From contig NZ_RXOF01000006.1 in NCBI RefSeq assembly GCF_003970915.1, positions 186,001 to 250,000 of the forward strand: a stretch of DNA of 64,000 bases, in the 5' to 3' direction. The notes under the pieces are model-generated. The model ran no database searches and was not told where the DNA came from. It was given only the letters and a program-made list of their open reading frames with translations. The position numbers and the translations under genes were made by a program. How positions within the stretch are numbered: position 1 is the stretch's first letter; each line of letters opens with the position of its first letter. Origin of the DNA: Hymenobacter gummosus. Its GTDB lineage: Bacteria > Bacteroidota > Bacteroidia > Cytophagales > Hymenobacteraceae. Below are positions 1-7,368 of this stretch, piece after piece.

Positions 1-1
1 G

Positions 2-250
2 CAGAAGGGCATCGTGCGGGTACCTGCATGGACGGGCCAGTGGACGGTCCACCAGATTACCGACAGCCGCCTGCGCATCGACTACACCTTCCGGGTAGAC
101 CCGGGCGGGGAACTGCCCACCTGGCTGATCAATATGATTGCGCCGGTGGCCCCGTACAGCTCGTTTATCAAGCTGCGCAACGGCCTGCAGCTGCCCCGCT
201 ACCAGGGCCGCTCCTTTGCCTTCCTGAGCCCCGAAACGGCCCAGCGCTAG
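2..250 (+). CDS. START/SRPBCC-like domain protein, C-terminal end (partial)
   Basis: Only the last 82 residues are in the window; the frame is open to the left edge. The visible part has the pattern of the last strands and C-terminal helix of a START (StAR-related lipid transfer) domain: a region reading GQWTVHQITD, then DYTFRVDPGG, then LPTWLINMIAPVAPYSSFIKLRN, which resembles the amphipathic closing helix. Bacterial START proteins of this kind are single-domain, about 200 residues long, and of unknown ligand. It converges on the TfoX-like gene at 325-630 across a GC-rich hairpin. The fold call rests on sequence pattern alone, so a more general SRPBCC protein is equally possible. Confidence 0.6.
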   Translation, partial: QKGIVRVPAWTGQWTVHQITDSRLRIDYTFRVDPGGELPTWLINMIAPVAPYSSFIKLRNGLQLPRYQGRSFAFLSPETAQR

Positions 251-270
251 GCAGCACCAACTACCTTAAC

Positions 271-304
271 GGCCGCGGCCGGCTCCCGTGCGGGGCCGGC
301 CGCA
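271..304. terminator. GC-rich hairpin between convergent genes
   Basis: GGCCGCGGCCGGC pairs with GCCGGCCGC around a short loop, between the stop codons of two convergent genes. There is no clear T-run, so termination is inferred from position and stem strength. Confidence 0.5.
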
Positions 305-324
305 GTGGTTTTTGGCCCGCAGGG

Positions 325-630
325 CTACTGCCCGACGTACTGCCGGGCCGCTGCGGCCAGCTGTGGCCACTGGGCGCGGTAGTCGGCCGGCACCTGCACC
401 CACTCCTTCATGGGGCGGCCCTTGCCCGAGGGGTCGAACAGCTGGGCGCCGTCGAGGGCCAGGGCCTGCTGGTGGACCGGGCCGCTGAGCTTGAACACCA
501 TGGCCTGCTGGAAAAAGCACACGAAGGCCTTGCCATTGACCTTGTAGCAGGGCTTGCCAAACAGCTGGCCGGGCTCGGCCCCAGCCTGCGCCGCCCCGAT
601 GGTGCGGAACTCCAGTTCTTCGTTGCTCAT
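325..630 (-). CDS. TfoX/YjbR-like small protein
   Basis: A 101-residue soluble protein. The start was placed at the ATG that gives MSNEELEFRT, because the longer upstream frame is low-complexity Arg/Ala/Pro sequence running through a strong hairpin. The central part (LFGKPCYKVNGKAFVCFF, then FKLSG, then GRPMKEWVQVP) matches the TfoX N-terminal/YjbR-like fold, in which a short sheet and a conserved Gly-Arg-Pro-Met-Lys segment recur. Family members are standalone proteins in Bacteroidota with no assigned reaction, and no competence gene lies nearby. It could be transcribed from the DsbA-like gene upstream on the same strand, but a 19-bp hairpin separates them. Confidence 0.65.
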   Translation of the reverse strand: MSNEELEFRTIGAAQAGAEPGQLFGKPCYKVNGKAFVCFFQQAMVFKLSGPVHQQALALDGAQLFDPSGKGRPMKEWVQVPADYRAQWPQLAAAARQYVGQ

Positions 631-671
631 AAATTGTAAAAAGCGGCCCCGAAGATAACAGCCCCTAAACG

Positions 672-718
672 CCCAAGCGCCGCCGCGGCCCGTTTCAGAG
701 GCTGCGGCGGCGCTTGGG
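672..718. terminator. Strong hairpin downstream of the DsbA-like gene
   Basis: CCCAAGCGCCGCCGCGGCC pairs with GGCTGCGGCGGCGCTTGGG with one mismatch around a 9-nt loop. It lies just past the stop codon of the minus-strand oxidoreductase. Confidence 0.65.
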
Positions 719-740
719 TGGTTGTGGAGCCGGGCCGGAT

Positions 741-1442
741 TTAGCAGTCGGCGCCGTCGAGGCCGCAGGCAGGGCCTTCGGCCAGCGTCACGGGCGTGGG
801 CGCGGGGTTGAACTCGTCCCAAACCTTGGTCAGCACTTCCTGAAACAGCTCGGCCGGCTGCGCGCCCGATACGGCGTATTTGTCCTCAAACACGAAGTAG
901 GGCACGCCGCGCACCCCGATTTGCCGGGCCTGGTACTCGTCGATGCGCACCTGCTGGGCGTACTCGTCGGAGGCCAGCATGCGGCGCACCGCCTCGGCGT
1001 CGAGGCCGATGTCGGTGCCGAGCTGGGCCAGGGTGTCAGCATCGTCCACGTTCCGGCCCTCGGTGAAGTAGGCCGCAAACAGCCGCTCCTCGGCCGCGTC
1101 CTGCTTGCCCTGGGCAGCGGCCAGGTGGCTGAAGCGGTGGGCGTTGAAGGTGTTGACGGGCTGCATCCGCTCGAAGTCGAAGCGCAGGCCGACTTCCTGG
1201 GCGGCGCCGGCCACGTACTCGTTCATGCGCCGGGCCTCGGCCAACGACACGCCCTTGCGCTCAGCCAGCAGCTCGTTGATATTCTGGCCGGGGCGGGTCT
1301 GCATGTTCGGGTCCAGCTCGAAGCTGTGCCAAATCACCTCCACCTTGTCCTGGTGGGCAAACTGCTGCAGGGCGGCCTCGAAGCGGCGCTTGCCGATGTA
1401 GCAGAACGGGCACATGATGTCGGACCAGATTTCAACTTTCAT
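741..1442 (-). CDS. DsbA family oxidoreductase (FrnE-like)
   Basis: A 233-residue thioredoxin-fold protein of the DsbA/FrnE/2-hydroxychromene-2-carboxylate isomerase family, at the usual family length. The redox motif is Cys11-Pro-Phe-Cys14 right after the first strand (MKVEIWSDIM). The helical insertion follows, and the cis-Pro loop is visible as GVRGVPYFVF near residue 170. There is no signal peptide, so it acts in the cytoplasm, like FrnE of Deinococcus, which is linked to oxidative stress and polyketide oxidation. Both Cys are present, which favours thiol-disulfide exchange over the isomerase branch. It is transcribed divergently from the lipoprotein at 1626. The substrate is unknown. Confidence 0.88.
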   Translation of the reverse strand: MKVEIWSDIMCPFCYIGKRRFEAALQQFAHQDKVEVIWHSFELDPNMQTRPGQNINELLAERKGVSLAEARRMNEYVAGAAQEVGLRFDFERMQPVNTFNAHRFSHLAAAQGKQDAAEERLFAAYFTEGRNVDDADTLAQLGTDIGLDAEAVRRMLASDEYAQQVRIDEYQARQIGVRGVPYFVFEDKYAVSGAQPAELFQEVLTKVWDEFNPAPTPVTLAEGPACGLDGADC

Positions 1443-1625
1443 GGGGCAGGGGCAAATTGGAATACGGCTGCTATAAGCAGCACGGGGGCCGAAAGGTTTC
1501 CGCCGCCGCTGCGGTACCGCCGGGGGCGGGACGTCTTTTTCGGCGTGGGGTGCGCGGCCGGCCCGTGATTATGCTTAATCTTACCAGCCGAAAAATCTAC
1601 GTTCGGCTTTTCTCTCCCCTGCCCG

Positions 1626-2195
1626 ATGAAACGCTACGCTCTGCCCCTGCTCGCCGCCGTCCTGCTGGCCACCGGCTGCAACCAAAACAACTCCGCCACC
1701 GAGCAGTCGGCCCCGGCCGGTGAGGTGAAAGCGCCCGAAGCCGGCGCCGCCGACGCCAGCGAAGCCGCCCCCGGCGTGTCGGGCTCCACCAATACCGAGG
1801 CCCCGGCCGCCCCCGCGGCCAAGCCCGTGGAGCTGGCCTTCCGCTTCGCCCCGGTGAAGGACGCGGAGGGCGGCCCGGCCCGCAACACCGCCTACCTGGT
1901 GCTGAGCGGCGGCGAGTCGCGCGAAATCGACCTGGGCCCCTTCGCCGGCAAGCCCGACCAGGTGGACGCGGCCGAAGCCAAGCGCGCCAACTTCCCCGGC
2001 AGCATGCTGATCGGTTTCCGCAGCTACGACCCCAACTCCGGCACCAGCAACGACCTGGCCGTGCTGCCCGACGCCTCGGGCCGCATCCGCATCGTGCAGC
2101 GCCGCCTGGAAGAGGGCGCCGACAAGCAGCCGGAGTTCCAGACCTCGCGCGAAATTCCCATGCCGGCCGGCACCGAGCTGCGGGCTAAAAAATAA
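1626..2195 (+). CDS. Putative lipoprotein of unknown function
   Basis: 189 residues with a clear type II signal: MKRYALPLLAAVLLATGC, lipidation Cys at position 18. A low-complexity Ala/Pro/Glu linker (residues about 25-65) precedes a compact domain containing LAFRFAPVKD and a closing YDPNSGTSNDLAVLPD segment. I do not recognise the domain. The linker suggests a folded head held away from the membrane. It is followed by a terminator-like hairpin and is apparently monocistronic. Confidence 0.8.
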   Translation: MKRYALPLLAAVLLATGCNQNNSATEQSAPAGEVKAPEAGAADASEAAPGVSGSTNTEAPAAPAAKPVELAFRFAPVKDAEGGPARNTAYLVLSGGESREIDLGPFAGKPDQVDAAEAKRANFPGSMLIGFRSYDPNSGTSNDLAVLPDASGRIRIVQRRLEEGADKQPEFQTSREIPMPAGTELRAKK

Positions 2196-2201
2196 GTAGC
2201 C

Positions 2202-2240
2202 GCGGGCCGACAGTCCCAACTCCGGCGGCTGTCGGCCCGC
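2202..2240 (+). terminator. Terminator hairpin after the lipoprotein gene
   Basis: GCGGGCCGACAG pairs perfectly with CTGTCGGCCCGC around a 15-nt loop, starting 7 nt past the stop codon; the sequence turns T-rich afterwards. Confidence 0.7.
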
Positions 2241-2262
2241 TTCCTTACGCCAATAGCTGCTT

Positions 2263-2763
2263 ATGCTGGCCGAACCCCTCGCGTTTCAGGCGCGTCTGCT
2301 GCCCAATGGCCTCGGGTTTATGCCCATGGCCATGATTGTGGTACCCGATTACGTAGTGGAGGCCCTCGGCGGCAAAGCGGTGAAGCGCGTCATAGCCACG
2401 CTCAACGGCCACACGCTGCGGCGCGGGCTGATGCCCATGAACACCGGCGAGCGGTACATCATGGTGAGCAAGGCCTTGCGCCGCGAACTAAACCTGCGCG
2501 ACGACGGCGAAGTGCTCGTAACCCTGCGCCCCGACCCGGAGCCGGACCTGGTGGACATGCCCGAGGAGCTGATCGAAGGTCTGGCCGAATGGCCCGAGGC
2601 CGCAGCCTCCTGGCAGCGCCTGACGCCGGGCCGGCAGCGCAACCTGGCGTTTCACATCAACGCGGGCAAGCAGGCCGAAACCCGCGCCCGGCGCGTGGTG
2701 CAGATTCTGCACCAGCTGGCTTCGGGCGGCAACCCGTTTCGGCCGCCCGCCGAGCCGCTGTAA
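2263..2763 (+). CDS. DUF1905 / YdeI-like (OmpD-associated) protein
   Basis: 166 residues. The first 95 form a DUF1905-type barrel (FQARLLPNGLGFMPMAMIVVP, then VKRVIATLNGHTLRRGL, then YIMVSKALRRELNL followed by GEVLVTLRPD). The C-terminal 60 have the YdeI/OmpD-associated helical pattern ending WQRLTPGRQRNLAFHINAGK, then ETRARRVVQILHQLASG. This two-domain layout is common in Bacteroidota. Function is unproven; some relatives were described as bacteriocin-protection proteins. Its stop is 4 nt from the stop of the convergent gene at 2768, with no room for a hairpin. Confidence 0.8.
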   Translation: MLAEPLAFQARLLPNGLGFMPMAMIVVPDYVVEALGGKAVKRVIATLNGHTLRRGLMPMNTGERYIMVSKALRRELNLRDDGEVLVTLRPDPEPDLVDMPEELIEGLAEWPEAAASWQRLTPGRQRNLAFHINAGKQAETRARRVVQILHQLASGGNPFRPPAEPL

Positions 2764-2767
2764 CGGT

Positions 2768-3202
2768 TTAGCGCCCCTGCAGCCGGCCCTGCAGCCAGTC
2801 TTTGGCTTCTTCCAGGCTGGCCGACGTCACCGGCTCCAGCGTGTAGTGCGCCTGGGCCTCAGTGTTGGCCGCGTACACCTGGGTGGCAATGCGGCCGAAG
2901 ATATTTTCCGAAGTGACAATGCTGATGTGCCGGATGCCGGCCGCGTAGGCGCGGGGGTTCCAGTCGGTTTCCAGCCAGATCTGGTCGGCCGGGGTAATAG
3001 CGCTCATCTGCCGGCAATCGGCCAGCCAGCCCAGGGGCCAGGTGCGCTCAGCCTGCTGCTCGAACCAGGCCAGGCCGTCGTTCATGATGCTGCGGAACTG
3101 CTGGCTGTTGGCAAACCCGTGCCACTGCGTAATGACGCAGGGAACTTCCGGGGCAAACAGCAGGGACCCGTAGGATTCAGCTCGAATGACAACGTCGGAC
3201 AT
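2768..3202 (-). CDS. STAS/SpoIIAA-like small protein, paralog 1 of 4
   Basis: A 144-residue soluble protein, the most divergent of four related proteins in this window (others at 5362, 22621 and 23070). All share an N-terminal two-strand segment ending in a Trp-containing strand (here VPCVITQWHGFANSQQF), a central helix, an Asp-Xaa-Arg turn (LADCRQM), then a W...W/F.P motif, a Gly-(hydrophobic)-(R/E) strand (AGIRHISIV), an (F/Y)(G/S)R segment (NIFGRIA) and a final helix reading LEEAKDWL. The layout resembles STAS/SEC14-like domains of the SpoIIAA family. No catalytic residues stand out. It may bind a small molecule or partner; function is unknown. Confidence 0.7.
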   Translation of the reverse strand: MSDVVIRAESYGSLLFAPEVPCVITQWHGFANSQQFRSIMNDGLAWFEQQAERTWPLGWLADCRQMSAITPADQIWLETDWNPRAYAAGIRHISIVTSENIFGRIATQVYAANTEAQAHYTLEPVTSASLEEAKDWLQGRLQGR

Positions 3203-3381
3203 GGGCGGCAGGGAAACTCAGACGGGCAAAGCTACAATCCTCAGCACAATCCTCTGGTTTCGAGCCCCCAGAACGGGACAAAGCCCGTCGAGGTTGCGCC
3301 CGCAGCCAACTACTTGCCCGCAAACCGGCGCGGCTCCGCCGGCTTCGGCACCGCCGTACTTGCCCAGGGCAGCAGGGCGTT

Positions 3382-3837
3382 TCAGGGCTTCAGCACGATA
3401 TTGACCACCTTGCCCGGCCCGCTGACGGTGAATTTGCAGTCGTCGAACTCGGGCGGGGCGAAGCGCGGGCGCACGTTGTTGGAAAAGGCGTAGGGCTCGG
3501 TGGGAATGCCCACCATGTTCTTGTCGAGCTTGTCGTTGTTGTTGGTATCCTGCGTGATGGCCACGGCCCAGTCGCCGTTGGCCAGCTCCACGGGCAGCGT
3601 AATGCGGTCTTGCCCGCCGGGGCGTACCACCTTCATAAAGGCGTACTGCTTGGGCTGCAGGAATCCTTCGCGTACGTTGTAGAAATACAGCTTTACGGCG
3701 GCCTGCGTGGAGGCCAGCTGCGACACCACCACCGTCACGGCAGAAGTAGTGGGGTTGCCGCCTGCCAAGCAGGGCGAAGACCCGGCCAGCAGGCAGCCGG
3801 TGACGAAAGCGGCGGAAACGAGCTGAGGAAGGTTCAT
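3382..3837 (-). CDS. DUF2141 exported protein
   Basis: 151 residues with a signal peptide (MNLPQLVSAAFVTGCLLAGS, then a site after CLAGG). The mature part follows the DUF2141 pattern: an immunoglobulin-like sheet with VKLYFYN, then FMKVVRPGGQDRITLPVE, the diagnostic GDWAVAITQDTNNNDKLD loop, then GIPTEPYAFSNN, FDDCKFTV and VVNIVLKP. The Asp/Asn-rich loop resembles a calcium-binding turn. Family members are periplasmic or surface proteins of unknown role. The start is followed directly by the signal, so the choice is firm. Confidence 0.9.
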   Translation of the reverse strand: MNLPQLVSAAFVTGCLLAGSSPCLAGGNPTTSAVTVVVSQLASTQAAVKLYFYNVREGFLQPKQYAFMKVVRPGGQDRITLPVELANGDWAVAITQDTNNNDKLDKNMVGIPTEPYAFSNNVRPRFAPPEFDDCKFTVSGPGKVVNIVLKP

Positions 3838-4526
3838 CGGCGACCAGGGTAAAATTGGACAAGTACCAATCTAGCAATAATTTACTAATTGGCCGGTGGC
3901 TACTCTGTTGCTAACGCGCCGCGCTGGCTTTGGTTCCAGCCGAGGTTGGAGCAGGCCAGCCAATAGAATTCCAGCGGGGGTCTCAGGCGGCCAGCTACGG
4001 GAGTGGGTTGTAGCGCTATGTCGTTCCGCTGAGCCGCGGGCGGAGTGCCAAACGAGCGTTTGGCAGCCAGCATTGGCAACGTTCCCGATAACGTTTGCAC
4101 AAAAAATCCGGGGGCTGATCAGTGGTTTTCAGAATTAATAGCCCAACATTCAAACTCGCAATTCCCTCATCATCAGTTTGCAGCTGTTTTTCTGCTGCCC
4201 CGGGCTTCCGCTTCACGCAGGCAACGCCACCGGGAATCTAGTGGTCAGGGACGCGCCATCAGTATCACTGGAGCCGCCAGTCAACCGAACGTAGCCAGGG
4301 GTTGGGAGAATGCACCGAAACTACCCGGTTGGCAAGGGCATTGGGGAATGGACCCGACGCGGACTTCAGAAGGGGCGTGAGCTGGATAGCTCGCGCCCCC
4401 TTTTTTTGCGGCTTGGTCGTCGCCTGCGCCGTAGCGCGAAGCTCTGCTTCGCGTATCGTTGCTGCTGTTGGGCCGGCTAACGCGCGGACGATTGTCGTTC
4501 AACGATACGCGAAGTGCCACTTCGCG
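3838..4526. other. Gene-free stretch with an orphan terminator and an inverted repeat
   Basis: No convincing protein gene was found in about 690 bases. AT content is raised at 3865-3900 and 4085-4190. A classic terminator at 4370-4406 on the plus strand has no plus-strand gene in front of it, which suggests a small RNA or a decayed gene. A long inverted repeat occupies 4426-4535. Confidence 0.6.
4370..4408 (+). terminator. Rho-independent terminator without an upstream gene
   Basis: GGGGCGTGAGCT pairs with AGCTCGCGCCCC around a short loop, followed by seven T. This is the best-formed intrinsic terminator in the first 10 kb, and nothing coding precedes it on this strand. Confidence 0.75.
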
Positions 4527-4535
4527 CTACGGCGC
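4426..4535. repeat. Inverted repeat with 35-bp arms, each arm itself palindromic
   Basis: Arm 4426-4460 and arm 4501-4535 are reverse complements except for the six bases at the tip of each internal hairpin. Each arm contains the sub-palindrome GTAGCGCGAAG...CTTCGCG. The right arm covers the stop codon of the alpha/beta hydrolase gene (4527-4529). Confidence 0.85.
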
Positions 4536-5357
4536 GGACGACTTGGCCAGCACGTTCTGCACAAACGCCGCGGCCAGGCGCAGCGTCTCGTCGGGGGCTT
4601 CCTTGTGCGGGGAGTGGGCGGCCCCGGGCAGCAGCACGCTCCGGGCCGGACCGCCGACCTGGCTGGCAATGGCCTCGACCTGCGCGGTGGTGCCGTATTC
4701 ATCATTCTCACCCTGCAGCACCAGCACCGGGCACTGAATGCGCGGCAGGTAGCCTTCGATGTTCCAGCGGCGAAAGCCGGGGGCCAGCCAGGTATCGGCC
4801 CAGGCCCGGAACACGGCCTCGGTTTTGGGGCCGTGGTAGCGGGCCAGGCGCTCGGGCAGATTGGTGCTGCGGTATTGCTCTTGCGCGGCCCGAATGCCGG
4901 CCAGCGTGAGGTCTTCCACGAACACGTGGGCGCCTTCGGTAACGACGGCCGCAATCTGCCCGGGGTACTGCGCGGCGGCTACCAGGGCAATGCTGCCGCC
5001 GTCGGAGTGGCCGAACAGGATGGCCCGGTGGATGCCGCAGCGGCTGAGCAGCTGGCGGAGCACGGGGGCTTCGGCTTCGAGGTAGCCGGGGGTGCGAGGA
5101 GCCGCGCTGAAGGCATCGGATTGGCCGTAGCCGCGCCGGTCGTAGACGAGGACGGGGCAGCCGGTGGCCCGGGCGAGGCGGGCAGGAAAGTCGCGCCAGA
5201 GCCGGATGCAGCCCAGCGAGTCGTGCAGAAACACCAGAGTGGGAAGCTGGTCGGCGGCCGGACCGGGCGGGTGCAGGCGCAGCACCTGGAGCTGGTAGCC
5301 GCCCAGGTCGAGGCGGAGGGCTTCTTTGCGCAGCTGGTCGGGAGGGGGTGGGAGCAT
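4527..5357 (-). CDS. Alpha/beta hydrolase
   Basis: 276 residues. The fold signature is complete: an LVFLHDSLG oxyanion loop near residue 40, then VLVYDRRGYGQSD, the nucleophile elbow GHSDGGS (Ser near residue 107), the acid region VLVLQGENDEYG and a terminal LLPGAAHSPHKEAPDE carrying the catalytic His. The elbow form is that of esterases and meta-cleavage-type hydrolases; the substrate cannot be read. The start was placed at the ATG giving MLPPPPDQLR; the longer frame upstream is the shadow of the neighbouring gene. It starts 4 nt after the stop of the STAS-like gene at 5362, so the two are almost certainly co-transcribed. Its stop codon lies inside the inverted repeat. Confidence 0.88.
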   Translation of the reverse strand: MLPPPPDQLRKEALRLDLGGYQLQVLRLHPPGPAADQLPTLVFLHDSLGCIRLWRDFPARLARATGCPVLVYDRRGYGQSDAFSAAPRTPGYLEAEAPVLRQLLSRCGIHRAILFGHSDGGSIALVAAAQYPGQIAAVVTEGAHVFVEDLTLAGIRAAQEQYRSTNLPERLARYHGPKTEAVFRAWADTWLAPGFRRWNIEGYLPRIQCPVLVLQGENDEYGTTAQVEAIASQVGGPARSVLLPGAAHSPHKEAPDETLRLAAAFVQNVLAKSSAP

Positions 5358-5361
5358 TCGG

Positions 5362-5781
5362 CTAAGGCTGCTGGTCGACGGTGCGCAGCCACTGCTTGGC
5401 CTCTTCCAGGTCGCCGAACATGCGCAGCTCGAACACGCCTTCGATGCGCTGGTGCAGGTCTTTGATGGACATCTGCCCGAAGATGCCGGGCGAGAGGACG
5501 TGGGCGAAGTAGCGCAGCCCGGCCTGCACGATGAGCGGCGTCCAGACCTGGGCAATCCAGTCGTTGGCCTCGGTGAAGCGGCCCACCAGTTCGCGGTGGT
5601 CGTTGAGCAGCTTGGCGCAGGGCTCCGCGCGCAGCATGTCCACGTAGGCGAGGCCGCCCTGCTGCACGGTTTCCAGCGTCTGAACCCCGGACCAGCGGGC
5701 GTGAATCCAGCCCTCGGCGCGGTTGCGCTCAGCCGTGAGAAAGACGTGGCCGTCGGGACGGCGGAAGGAAAGAACGGACAT
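5362..5781 (-). CDS. STAS/SpoIIAA-like small protein, paralog 2 of 4
   Basis: 139 residues starting MSVLSFRRPD. It carries the family pattern shared with 2768, 22621 and 23070: strand with Trp (GWIHARWSGV), the LLNDHREL turn, TEANDWIAQVWTPLIVQAG, LRYFAHVLSPGIFGQMS and the final LEEAKQWL helix. It is the first gene of a two-gene unit with the alpha/beta hydrolase (4-nt gap). It is divergent from the aldo/keto reductase at 5932. The role is unknown; the operon suggests a regulatory or binding partner for the hydrolase, but that is inference. Confidence 0.78.
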   Translation of the reverse strand: MSVLSFRRPDGHVFLTAERNRAEGWIHARWSGVQTLETVQQGGLAYVDMLRAEPCAKLLNDHRELVGRFTEANDWIAQVWTPLIVQAGLRYFAHVLSPGIFGQMSIKDLHQRIEGVFELRMFGDLEEAKQWLRTVDQQP

Positions 5782-5885
5782 GGATAGCGGGTGGAAAGGG
5801 CGGGGCGGCGGGGCAAAAGTAGGCCGGGCGGGGAAAACCCGCGGCTCCGCTATAACCTTCGGGCCGGCCATTGGGTTACCATTGC

Positions 5886-5908
5886 CGTGCCCGGCTCCCG
5901 GGCACGGC
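5886..5908. promoter_or_regulatory. Hairpin in the divergent intergenic region
   Basis: CCGTGCCCGG pairs with CCGGGCACGG around a 3-nt loop, 24 nt before the aldo/keto reductase start. It may be a leader structure or an operator. Confidence 0.35.
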
Positions 5909-5931
5909 ATTTCTTACCGATTACGACCAAC

Positions 5932-6933
5932 ATGGAATATCAACAACTGGGCGACTCCGGGCTGACCGTGTCGCGCATTGCCTTCGGCAGCTGGGCCGCG
6001 GGCGGCTGGATGTGGGGCGGCACCGAGCAGAACGACGCCGTGGGCGCCATCCGCCGGGCCTACGAGCTGGGCGTGACCAGCATCGACACGGCGCCCATCT
6101 ACGGGCAGGGGCTGAGCGAGGAAATCGTGGGCGAGGCCATCAAGGGGCTGCCGCGCGACAAGGTGCAGATTCTGACCAAGTTCGGCATGCGCTGGGATTT
6201 GCCCGAGCCCCGCGGCGACTTCGGCTTCAAAACCAAGGACAACAGCGGCCGCGACCTGGACGTGTACAAGTACGCCGCCGCCGCGAGCATCGTGCAGGAG
6301 TGCGAAGACTCGCTGCGTCGCCTCGGCACCGACTACATCGACCTGTACCAGATTCACTGGCCCGACGTGACCACGCCCATCCACGAGACGATGGAGGCCG
6401 TGCAGCGGCTGGTGGAGCAGGGCAAGGTGCGCGCCGTGGGCGTGAGCAACTACTCGGCCCAGCAGATGCAGGAGGCGGAGCAAACTGTCCGGCTGGCGTC
6501 TAACCAGGTGCCCTACAGCATGGTGCGCCGCGACATCGAAGCCGATGTGGTGCCGTACTGCATTGAGCACAACAAGGCCATTCTGGCCTACAGCCCCTTG
6601 CAGCTGGGCCTCTTGACCGGCAAAATCAAGCCCGGGCAGGACTTCGGCCCCGGCGACCTGCGCAACGGGCACCGGCTGTTCACGCCCGAGAACGTGACGC
6701 GCGTCAACGCTTTCCTGGCGCAGCTGCAGCCCCTGGCCGAAAGCAAAAACGCCACCCTGGGCCAGCTGGTGATTCGCTGGACGCTGGCGCAGCCCGGCAT
6801 CACGGTAGCCCTGGTGGGCGCCCGCGACGCCAAGCAGGCCGAGCAGAACGCCCGCGCCATCGAGGTCGGGCTGACGGCGGAAGAGGTCAGCTTCATCAGC
6901 GAAAAGCTGGCCGCGCTGCAGCTGATTGGCTGA
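5932..6933 (+). CDS. Aldo/keto reductase
   Basis: 333 residues, full family length. The TIM-barrel reductase signature is complete: SIDTAPIYGQGLSE with the catalytic Tyr and Asp, VQILTKFGM with the catalytic Lys, then IDLYQIHWPD with the His, AVGVSNYSAQQM, and the cofactor-binding QLVIRWTLAQPGI followed by VALVGARD. It should reduce an aldehyde or ketone with NADPH in the cytoplasm. It is closest in pattern to the YhdN/AKR11-like branch. The start was chosen at MEYQQLGDSG, which opens with the family's first strand. An inverted-repeat element follows the gene. Confidence 0.93.
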   Translation: MEYQQLGDSGLTVSRIAFGSWAAGGWMWGGTEQNDAVGAIRRAYELGVTSIDTAPIYGQGLSEEIVGEAIKGLPRDKVQILTKFGMRWDLPEPRGDFGFKTKDNSGRDLDVYKYAAAASIVQECEDSLRRLGTDYIDLYQIHWPDVTTPIHETMEAVQRLVEQGKVRAVGVSNYSAQQMQEAEQTVRLASNQVPYSMVRRDIEADVVPYCIEHNKAILAYSPLQLGLLTGKIKPGQDFGPGDLRNGHRLFTPENVTRVNAFLAQLQPLAESKNATLGQLVIRWTLAQPGITVALVGARDAKQAEQNARAIEVGLTAEEVSFISEKLAALQLIG

Positions 6934-6971
6934 TACTCTAGCTGGGCCTGATTGCAGGGCGCAGCTAGAGA

Positions 6972-7135
6972 CTAGCTCCCCTCCTCAGATGAGGAGGGGT
7001 TGGGGGTGGTTGACTCGTCATCAGAACGCCCTGTCGAGCAAAGCCGAGACACCTCGCGTGTTGATGCTTGAGAGTAATTTCTATCTGTAGTTTTCACCCC
7101 CCCCCGACCCCTCCTCATCTGAGGAGGGGAGCTAG
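6972..7135. repeat. Dispersed inverted-repeat element, family A copy 1
   Basis: Left arm 6972-7013 and right arm 7094-7135 are near-perfect reverse complements of about 42 bp. Each begins CTAGCTCCCCTCCTC and contains the inner palindrome CCCCTCCTC/GAGGAGGGG. About 80 bp lie between the arms. The terminal CTAGCTCCCC and the inner GGGTGGTTGA recur in the copies at 58440 and 63035. Confidence 0.88.
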
Positions 7136-7278
7136 CTTGTAGCATTCGAGCTCCGGCCTACGACGCGGCTCATCGTCAGCCGCTTGCTCCGGCGGAAAAG
7201 TATTATCTTCCAAATCCAACTTAATCCGGACCGACCGCGTAAGCTGGCATCCGCTCTTCTTCCACAGCCCAACACCTG

Positions 7279-7320
7279 GCGCCCGGCCGCCCTGTCTCTC
7301 CACAGGGTAGCCGGGCGCCG
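7279..7320. promoter_or_regulatory. Leader hairpin before the ferredoxin reductase gene
   Basis: GGCGCCCGG and CCCTGT pair with ACAGGG and CCGGGCGCC, giving a long two-part stem. The stem ends about 50 nt before the ATG of the oxidoreductase. It may be a leader element or a terminator of upstream transcription. Confidence 0.45.
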
Positions 7321-7368
7321 CAGTTGGGGCAGTTTTCGTTTGTTGCGCCCGAATCTGCCGCTTGCCCC

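Larger units (their letters stand above)
6934..7368. other. Intergenic stretch: inverted-repeat element plus leader hairpin
   Basis: No gene found. 6972-7135 is a copy of the dispersed inverted-repeat element described separately; 7146-7277 has no visible structure; 7279-7320 is a strong hairpin in front of the ferredoxin reductase gene. Confidence 0.7.

Noticed and set aside
3960-4400. tmRNA, RNase P RNA or 4.5S RNA upstream of the orphan terminator
   Set aside because: None of their conserved core sequences could be found by eye, so no RNA class is named.
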